NCBI GenBank assembly: GCA_022605405.1
Contig: JABYQQ010000031.1
Span: forward strand, 62,001 to 126,000
DNA length: 64,000 nt
Source: Earliella scabrosa
Taxonomy: Eukaryota; Basidiomycota; Agaricomycetes; Polyporales; Polyporaceae
Direction: 5' to 3'
The translations under genes and the position numbers were made by a program. The notes under the pieces were generated by a model. It did not search any database and was not told where the DNA came from. It was given only the letters and a program-made list of their open reading frames with translations. Positions 58,033 through 64,000 of this stretch are shown in pieces; position 1 is the stretch's first letter; the number at the start of each line of letters is the position of its first letter.

Positions 58033-59426
58033 ATGTCGCAGCGAATAAGCTGCAGCAGCACGCAGGCCAGGCAAGGAGGCAATCGCAGGACAGCTGCAAC
58101 TGCTTCGCAGTCGGGTACTCAAGCATGCGTAGAGGTTGACAAGTCTGGCTGGATCTCTGATCTTCCGGAGAATGCCACTGTGAGTTATCGACCTACGTCC
58201 GCGCGCTCTGTCGTTGACTCATTACTTGAACACCAGATCATCAAAGGAGTTGCTAAGATACGGTATAGACTGACAGATGGGGATCTCAAGGATCTTCATT
58301 GCGAAGAGAAAGAGTACGTGATCGGTCGTCCTCGTAGCGCACATTGCTTACCTATACGTTGATGCTCAGAGCCTCTAATAGTCAGACCGGAGCCCAGTAC
58401 GCATATCTCGAATATCAGGAACGGGATGTAGAGACTAGAGCGTGGGAGAAGTACGGAGGGCCCATTGGGTTATGGCACTTGTGAGTGTACCTTTCGCACT
58501 TAATTTATGTATCACTCAACGACAAAACAAGCTTGAAATGCAAGCTGGCAGATTACATTGAGAAGCACGGAAATGATCACAGCTTCTTCCCGCCCCGAGG
58601 CTATCAGCGTGGTCACCTTTACGACCTCTACATCAAGGACCCACCCTTTGTCTGCGACAAGTATTGCTATAGCTCGTCCGTGCTAGCGGAATGCAAGAAA
58701 CTGTTATCGGCCCAGTTTTGGAACGAGTGCAACAAGATACTTGACAAGATCCAACCTGTCCTTACGTCCGACCTTCGTGCGCAGGCGATGGGCGAGGCAG
58801 TTGTCTTCTTCCGGGAGAATCCGGTCTATGCCGAGCGACCGGACGATGGCAACGTTCTCAAGGGCACTTCGACGCTTTATACAGTACCCTTGACTGCAAC
58901 ACTGTGCGCAGCACCTCGTCTCCCGCCAAAGGAAGAGGACAACTCGGAGGAAGAGATTGTCGCCTACCCGCCCAACATCAGGCCGCGCATGTCCCCGAAC
59001 GGACCTTACTGCGATTGGTCGCTGAGTTATCTCGAGCGCATCTTCACGAAGCTCATCAAGGTCAAGGAGGACGTGGAAAGATTCGAAGGTGACAAGGAGG
59101 TCTGGAAGAAACTGCGCTGGGTCGTGTACGACAAAGTTTGTAGCCGCATCTGTTCCCTTTCTCTCGCATCGACCCCTCAACTCACATCCGCGCAGTATTC
59201 AAACTCGCTCTGTCGTGGCCTGCGTTACGACCCCGATACCGCGACTTGGTCAGACCCTGCCGCAGAATGGCTGAAGGGCAAGATGTCACCCGAGGAGATG
59301 CGCAAGAGTATCCTCCGCGAACAATGCAAGGCCGGCGTTCAGTACAACAAGTTCCTTCCTGAACCTTCGTCTGCTCCCTCGCAGTCGCAGCCTCCTAGCG
59401 CTGGTCCTTCGTCTGCACCCATGTGA
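58033..59426 (+). CDS. Family member D: protein with XPA C-terminal-like motif, intact
   Basis: Five exons (58033-58179, 58237-58313, 58370-58480, 58532-59135, 59196-59426) give 389 residues, nearly the length of member A (390), all in phase and without a stop. Order of segments: basic N-terminus, SGWISDLPENAT, VAKIRYRLTDGDLKDLHCEE, EYQERDVETRAWEKYGGPIG and GYQRGHLYDLYIKDPPF. Then come CYSSSVLAECKKLL, NPVYAERPDD, a loop rich in Glu/Asp, WSLSYLERIF, LRWVVYDK, GLRYDPDTATWSDPAAEWL and CKAGVQYNKFLPEPS. The YRLTDGDL plus VETRAWEKYGGP pair matches the XPA C-terminal pattern; no zinc finger. It is the best reference for the family, since C and B align with it along their whole length. Nuclear DNA binding is plausible but inferred. 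Confidence 0.78.
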
Positions 59427-59959
59427 CAGTGCGACCCGCGCGACACCTTGCTGTACACTACCGTGATCGTAGCACAGTTATGCGGCTGTTAGGTGCTAAT
59501 CGGCGAGTCCGTTAGATATCTACTGTCCGTTCACGATGCTATCTACTCTATCAATGTTGTTCCAACTCGGCCTTGTATCTCGCTTTGCTCGTGCTGTATC
59601 TTCTCCATGTTCTGACTATACTCCGCTGTATCGCAATCACTTCGTATTCCCACGTGCTTGTTAGACAATAATGATAGTCGTGTCACGTAGTCGTGTGCCA
59701 CACGTACAAGTAGGACACTGAACATGGCTGGAACATGTCGTGCATTCATCTTATGTGATATCCTGTGCTCAGCTCACCGGAGAAACGCGGGTGAACTGCG
59801 CGCTTCGCTGTGAACACGATCCCCTTGCAATAGTCCAGCTGTAGCTGCATGCACGGGTGACGCGATTCATATATAGTTGTCCAGGTTATGAGATATATCG
59901 TGGTATATCGACGCCTGAAATCAAACAACAGAATTGACAACATCGAAGAGATGCTGCTA
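59427..59959. other. Intergenic between convergent genes
   Basis: Space between the stop codons of member D (plus) and the dehydrogenase (minus). AT-richer than the coding regions and expected to hold both 3' untranslated regions. Nothing else seen. Confidence 0.5.
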
Positions 59960-61265
59960 TCAGCCCTTCAGACGCTTTGTCTCGTCCTCCATCCACTGCC
60001 ATAGCCGCTGCCCGATCTCATCGTCGTATACCTCGTCCCTGCACCTCCCGAGTCGAGCGAAGGGTATCATGAACTGCAAAATGGGACCATTGAGTCAAGG
60101 AGAAGACGCAAGAGAGGGAAAGACTAACCTCGCCGTTGTAGTTGAGCGCTTCGGGCATCGTGCCCGCGAAGAGCTGCGTGAGCGCACCGTACGGCGTCGG
60201 GTAGAAGAGCACGACGTTCTTTGTGAAAGTCATATTCGGTCAGAAAGAATCAAGGCATAGTCTACGACTGTGAACGCACCAATATCCGGCGCAAAAGCTT
60301 CGGTAGATGTCGCTGGAGTTCGCTCTGGATGTTACCCGGGTTGAGTGAAATGGAGATGATCCCTTGGTCTGCATAGCGCTTAGCGACTTGTCGCGCCACG
60401 ATTGCATTGCCCTAATGCCCGAATGTCACATGCGATTCTGTCAATGTCAAAGGAGAATATAGCGATAGACGCACCAGTTTACTCTGAAAGTAAAGCATCT
60501 GATCGGTCATCTTGCGGCGTGCAGGTGTGTCTTTGAAGGTGTCCCAGTGGAGGGTCTCCAAGTACGCGCCGGAGGATGAGGTAGTGATGACCCGCGCGTG
60601 GTGGTCAGGCGACGTCTTGACACCAGCGAGGAGAGCAGGCATAAGCAGCTCGGTCAGGTACCAGTGCCCGACGACGTTCGTGCCCCATTGAAGGTCGTAG
60701 CCGTCTTTCGTGAGCTGATCGATAGGTGGATACATGACGCCACTGTAACGAAGTCCAGTGTTTGTATCTTCCTGCGCTCGGATAGGTCGAGGAACTCACG
60801 CGTTGTTGAATAGAACGTGTAGCTCGAGCTCCTTGCTCATGAACTCCGCCGCCGCCTTCTTGACAGATGCGAGACTCGCGAGGTCCATCCGAATGAAGAA
60901 AGCCTCTCTCCCGGTCACTTGCTTGAGAGACGCGATGGCCGCTTCCGCCTTCTCCTTGCTGCGAGTCGCAATGTATACTTTTGCGTTGTGTTGCAGGAGA
61001 GCCTGTGAGCTCCATCAGTGAATGGTCTCGTCGGGACTAGTGGTGTTTAGCGGGCTAACCTTGATAGTCTCGTACCCGATACCGACGTTCCCACCTACGC
61101 CCGGACGTCAGTGTCACCCCACACGCGATATAGTCCGGACGACGTACCAGTCACGAGCATGACCCTCCCGGTGAGATCAGGGATCTGATCAACACTGAAC
61201 TTGGGCTTGGGCGGAAAGCCCTGCTTGTAAACGGTCCAATCGTTCTTCGAAAAACCGCCGCCCAT
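59960..61265 (-). CDS. Short-chain dehydrogenase/reductase, retinol-dehydrogenase-like
   Basis: NAD(P)-dependent oxidoreductase, substrate unknown. Seven exons in phase: 61148-61265, 61060-61094, 60800-61002, 60475-60742, 60280-60411, 60129-60218 and 59960-60073, giving 319 residues. The nucleotide-binding motif TGGNVGIGYET spans the first intron. NNAGVMYPP (NNAG) spans the third. TSSSGAY carries the catalytic serine and YFQSK the Tyr/Lys pair. NPGNIQSEL follows, as in the WWOX/retinol dehydrogenase-like branch. The N-terminal extension (about 30 residues before the first beta strand) is typical of fungal members and no signal peptide is evident. The start ATG at 61265 precedes GGGFSKNDW. All signature residues are present, so it should be an active enzyme. 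Confidence 0.93.
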
Positions 61266-62741
61266 GACTGCAACTGCTAGTGTGAGTGTGTAAGAGGAGG
61301 GATGTGAGTCGATGCGAGATATTGGTCGAGAGCAGTTGCGGATCGAGGCTTAAGTACCGATGTCGAGCGGCTAGCAACCACTCGCATATTGCTCGCATAA
61401 GTTTGCCCTCCGTAGTCGGGTACTGCTGCCTCGAAGACTTCATCCTGCGAGCAACTTGGCTGCGGCGGCTCGCCGGAGTGGATCGTCATCTTCCGGAGCC
61501 TTCCAAGGCGTGGATCCAGGAGGTACGTGATGAAACATGGTAGACGCGTCAAGACCAAATTGAAATGCTGCATGCATCATGGGAGCGAGTCGTGCTCGTA
61601 GGAAGGCGACGGCGAGCGCAACGCAAGTGTGTCGGCAACTGCTGCGCTCCCAGGCGCTAATTCGGGGGCTGTACTTGGCTGCTTGCGATTTCCGGTCGGG
61701 CATCGCACCTCTACAAGACGTCTTCATAGGCATAAGTTCAGACGATGTTGGTCGTATCTAGATAGATCTATCCAGTTAGATGCTTCAATCCGTTATGAGT
61801 GTCACTTACATCGAATTATACATGCAGCCGCCTCATGCGCGGGTTAGGCTCGCCGCTGCTCAGGCTGATCATTGGCAGTGACTCCTAGTGACCACGATTT
61901 GGTGGATATGTTCAATAGTAGTGGCGAATGAAGCTTCAGGATTCTATTGATCCCAGATTGGTGTAGGAAGTCGCTCCGGACCGCCGGTAGGGGCACAATG
62001 GAGATTCACATCGAAGGGCGAGAGACCCACTGATATGTCCGCGCCAAGTGTCTTGGAATCTTCCACTTCGTTGCAAATGTAGATTGGCGCTTGAATCGAC
62101 CAGCCTGCCAAACTACTTACCGCGTCCGAGTCCACAAGGAAGTCCGACGATAACCTGGGAATGTCTAGGATAATGCCCAACGCAATCTACTTGAAACGCT
62201 CACTTGTAACGCTGAGTTGGGTCCCCTCGTTGCGCCTAGTGCTCAGCGGCACGAACTCTCCTGAACCGGAGGAGTAGTCTCAGGGAGCCCAAAGTCCCCT
62301 CCTCGTACCAACTTGGCAGCAGCGGCCCGCCGTTGGCATTGTCCTTCTGCGCCTCCTTTGCGCCATGTGCGATGAGCATGTTACGACGACGTAGGACAAG
62401 GAAGAGCCCTGGATGTGAGCCGCGATCCAGCATGCAAAGGTGTACGGTGACGTGCCTGGAGAAATAGTCGATCGAATACTCGACTGACCGTATTACGCTG
62501 TCGAACGATACGCAGGGGGAGGCTTCACGATGAATAGACTCCGGTTTATAGGAACCGAAGGCATAGTGGATAGTCGAAGACTCGTATTACACCGTCGTCG
62601 TGCCATGCTGTCGCTCGCAATCCCCCCGCTTGATTCGGTGGTTTTCTCCTATCTACTCTCGCCTTCCGCTTTCTCCCAGTCGTCCACCGAGTCTTCAAGT
62701 TTGTCCGACCAGCAAAGTCTTCATCGTCATGCCCGACATCC
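61266..62741. other. Intergenic, nothing recognised
   Basis: Between the starts of the dehydrogenase and the 3' end of the dioxygenase-like gene, both on the minus strand. The first few hundred bases should contain the dehydrogenase promoter. Short open frames without motifs. Confidence 0.45.
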
Positions 62742-64000
62742 TCACACCCATTCCTCTGGCATCTGGTCGTCATCGTTGCTGTCTTCCTCCTCGACAACGC
62801 GAGGCTCTCCGCTGCGATCGCCAGCAGGCCCGACCCGCACGAGCAAGTAGATGCGCCAATACACGAAGTCCACGGTAGCCTCGTTGCCATACGCCATGAA
62901 CGTCGTCTTGTGATCAGTGTACGGTGGCGCGCCCTTGACCCATTGGACGCGCGTGATCGGTGGACACCCCGTGTCATAGTATGTGGGGCGAGACACGAGC
63001 ATTCCTCCCCACCGCGTGCATAGCGTCTCCCACAGCGGGGTTCTGACGTGTCCTGCTCGGTCCAGCGGAATCACGCGGTCGCAGGCGACGTGGTTGGGCA
63101 CGCGATCATATTTATCGGTGTGGGTGTAGAGGATCTTGAGGGATGCAGAAAGGGAGAGCTCCTGCATGATGCGGAGGATGACCGCATCGTTCGCCTTGAG
63201 CCGCGAGGCTACGGCGCGGAGGGCCTGGCGTCCTTCTTCGGCCTGATCGCTAGCAGTAGGAGCGAGCGGATACTGGTGGGCCAAGCCAAACATGAGATGT
63301 CCACCATTGGGTAGGAAGTCTGGATCCTCCAGCAACCGCTGCATGGTGGCCTTAAGAGTGCTCTCAGTCGTTGAGATTGGCCGCGGGATGGCGGACGTGG
63401 ATGAGTCGCCCTTCGAGTCGGCCCAGTAGAGGTTGTAGGTGATCGTGACGCGATAGCCGGAGGTGACAGGCATGACCTCATGCTCGATGTCGCTGAAGAA
63501 CGCGACATACGCGATGGTCGGTTCGGTACAGCCGGCAAGCAAGGCGCTCGAGTCGAACGTCCATTCTTCGCGCTTCTCTTTCGAGCTGGTCTCCGAACCG
63601 TCCTCGGCATATCGGATCTTCAGGGCGCCGCCCTCGTGGGCGGTCGGGAGGACAATCACAAGTGAGCCGAACTGAAGCTCGCTCCGTGGAGTATCAACGT
63701 GAGGCTTGAAGAAGGAGCCAGGACCTACGACAGCGGTATCAGTACCAGATGTTCCAATCGAGTCGGAGTCAATAGCTCTAGACATACCATACACGTTGAG
63801 CTTGTACAGCTCGGCGCGGATCGCATCTTCTCTGACAAGTCTGTCGATGGCGAGCTCGGAGTGAACAGCATCGAGGATGCCCACGCGAGCGGGGTCTAGC
63901 TTGAGCGCGAAGTCGTCGATGTCGAGCTTTCCTGCCTTGCGGTACGTCTCGTCAAGGACATCCTTCTGGTCCAGACCGAACGTCGCCGGCTGGCATCTCT
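62742..64000 (-). CDS. 2-oxoglutarate/Fe(II)-dependent dioxygenase-like protein, start beyond the edge
   Basis: One open frame of about 419 codons runs from the right edge to TGA at 62742-62744. It begins in mid-protein with PATFGLDQKDVLDETYRKAG. The prolyl-4-hydroxylase-like core has the iron ligands in FKPHVDTPR (His-x-Asp) and the distal His in SDIEHEVMPVTSGYR, whose arginine would hold 2-oxoglutarate. Between them lie GSLVIVLPTAHEGGALKI and WTFDSSALLAG. After the core, a family-specific C-terminal half of about 200 residues follows, ending in an acidic tail. This architecture is common in agaricomycetes; the hydroxylated substrate is unknown. No intron seen in this part. The N-terminus (probably about 80 residues) lies outside the window. 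Confidence 0.88.
   Translation of the reverse strand, partial: RCQPATFGLDQKDVLDETYRKAGKLDIDDFALKLDPARVGILDAVHSELAIDRLVREDAIRAELYKLNVYGMSRAIDSDSIGTSGTDTAVVGPGSFFKPHVDTPRSELQFGSLVIVLPTAHEGGALKIRYAEDGSETSSKEKREEWTFDSSALLAGCTEPTIAYVAFFSDIEHEVMPVTSGYRVTITYNLYWADSKGDSSTSAIPRPISTTESTLKATMQRLLEDPDFLPNGGHLMFGLAHQYPLAPTASDQAEEGRQALRAVASRLKANDAVILRIMQELSLSASLKILYTHTDKYDRVPNHVACDRVIPLDRAGHVRTPLWETLCTRWGGMLVSRPTYYDTGCPPITRVQWVKGAPPYTDHKTTFMAYGNEATVDFVYWRIYLLVRVGPAGDRSGEPRVVEEEDSNDDDQMPEEWV

Noticed and set aside
1..64000. CRISPR arrays, bacterial operons, riboswitches
   Set aside because: No regularly spaced repeats of that type; gene structure is clearly eukaryotic.

Overview
The window is nuclear DNA of a filamentous basidiomycete, probably an agaricomycete. 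Three things point there: genes split by many 50-80 bp GT-AG introns, families typical of that class (DUF6533 membrane proteins, F-box/leucine-rich proteins, DUF6532, Plavaka transposase), and the dominant transposons (Ty1/Copia, chromovirus-type Ty3/Gypsy, hAT). I recognised the families by reading translated exons by eye; no search was run. All coordinates come from manual splicing.

Layout. The left third (1-18 kb) is host DNA: the 20S proteasome subunit beta-1 gene (1253-2710, minus), about 7.3 kb with no gene I can support, an F-box-like gene (10021-12215), a DUF6533 membrane protein gene (13407-15261), the first member (A) of a family with an XPA C-terminal-like motif (15435-16820), and a short-chain dehydrogenase gene (16981-17974, minus). 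The middle (23-56 kb) is a transposon graveyard with datable layers. A Copia element (26271-38803, target duplication TTTAG, LTRs with no difference seen) carries an apparently intact autonomous hAT element (30205-36308) inside its polyprotein gene. A Gypsy element (40945-53681, minus strand, target duplication ACGAG) has landed in an exon of family member C; it is itself broken by a Plavaka/DUF6532 insertion and by two non-autonomous hAT elements. The remainder of gene C is hit again by a solo LTR and by a third hAT element. The right end (57-64 kb) is host DNA again: intact family member D (58033-59426), a second short-chain dehydrogenase (59960-61265, minus) and a 2-oxoglutarate/Fe(II) dioxygenase-like gene running off the edge.

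Two results stand out. First, four members of one gene family (A-D, all on the plus strand over 43 kb) share five exons, and the second exon is 77 nt in every copy. A and D are open; B has a frameshift and a nonsense codon; C is torn apart by insertions. The shared motif resembles the C-terminal DNA-binding part of the repair protein XPA, but the XPA zinc finger is absent.

Second, the Copia-type LTRs have a structure I have not seen described. A 24-bp block, an intron-like 54-62 bp segment (GTAAGT...GTAG) and a second 22-24 bp block are followed about 20 bp later by the same two blocks joined exactly as if the intron had been spliced out. Three LTRs show this. The copies are identical within each LTR although the second block differs between LTRs. 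This suggests that the spliced copy is renewed during retrotransposition. A hairpin with a compensatory base change abuts the putative 5' splice site.

The host genes form no evident pathway or cluster; each is a separate transcription unit.
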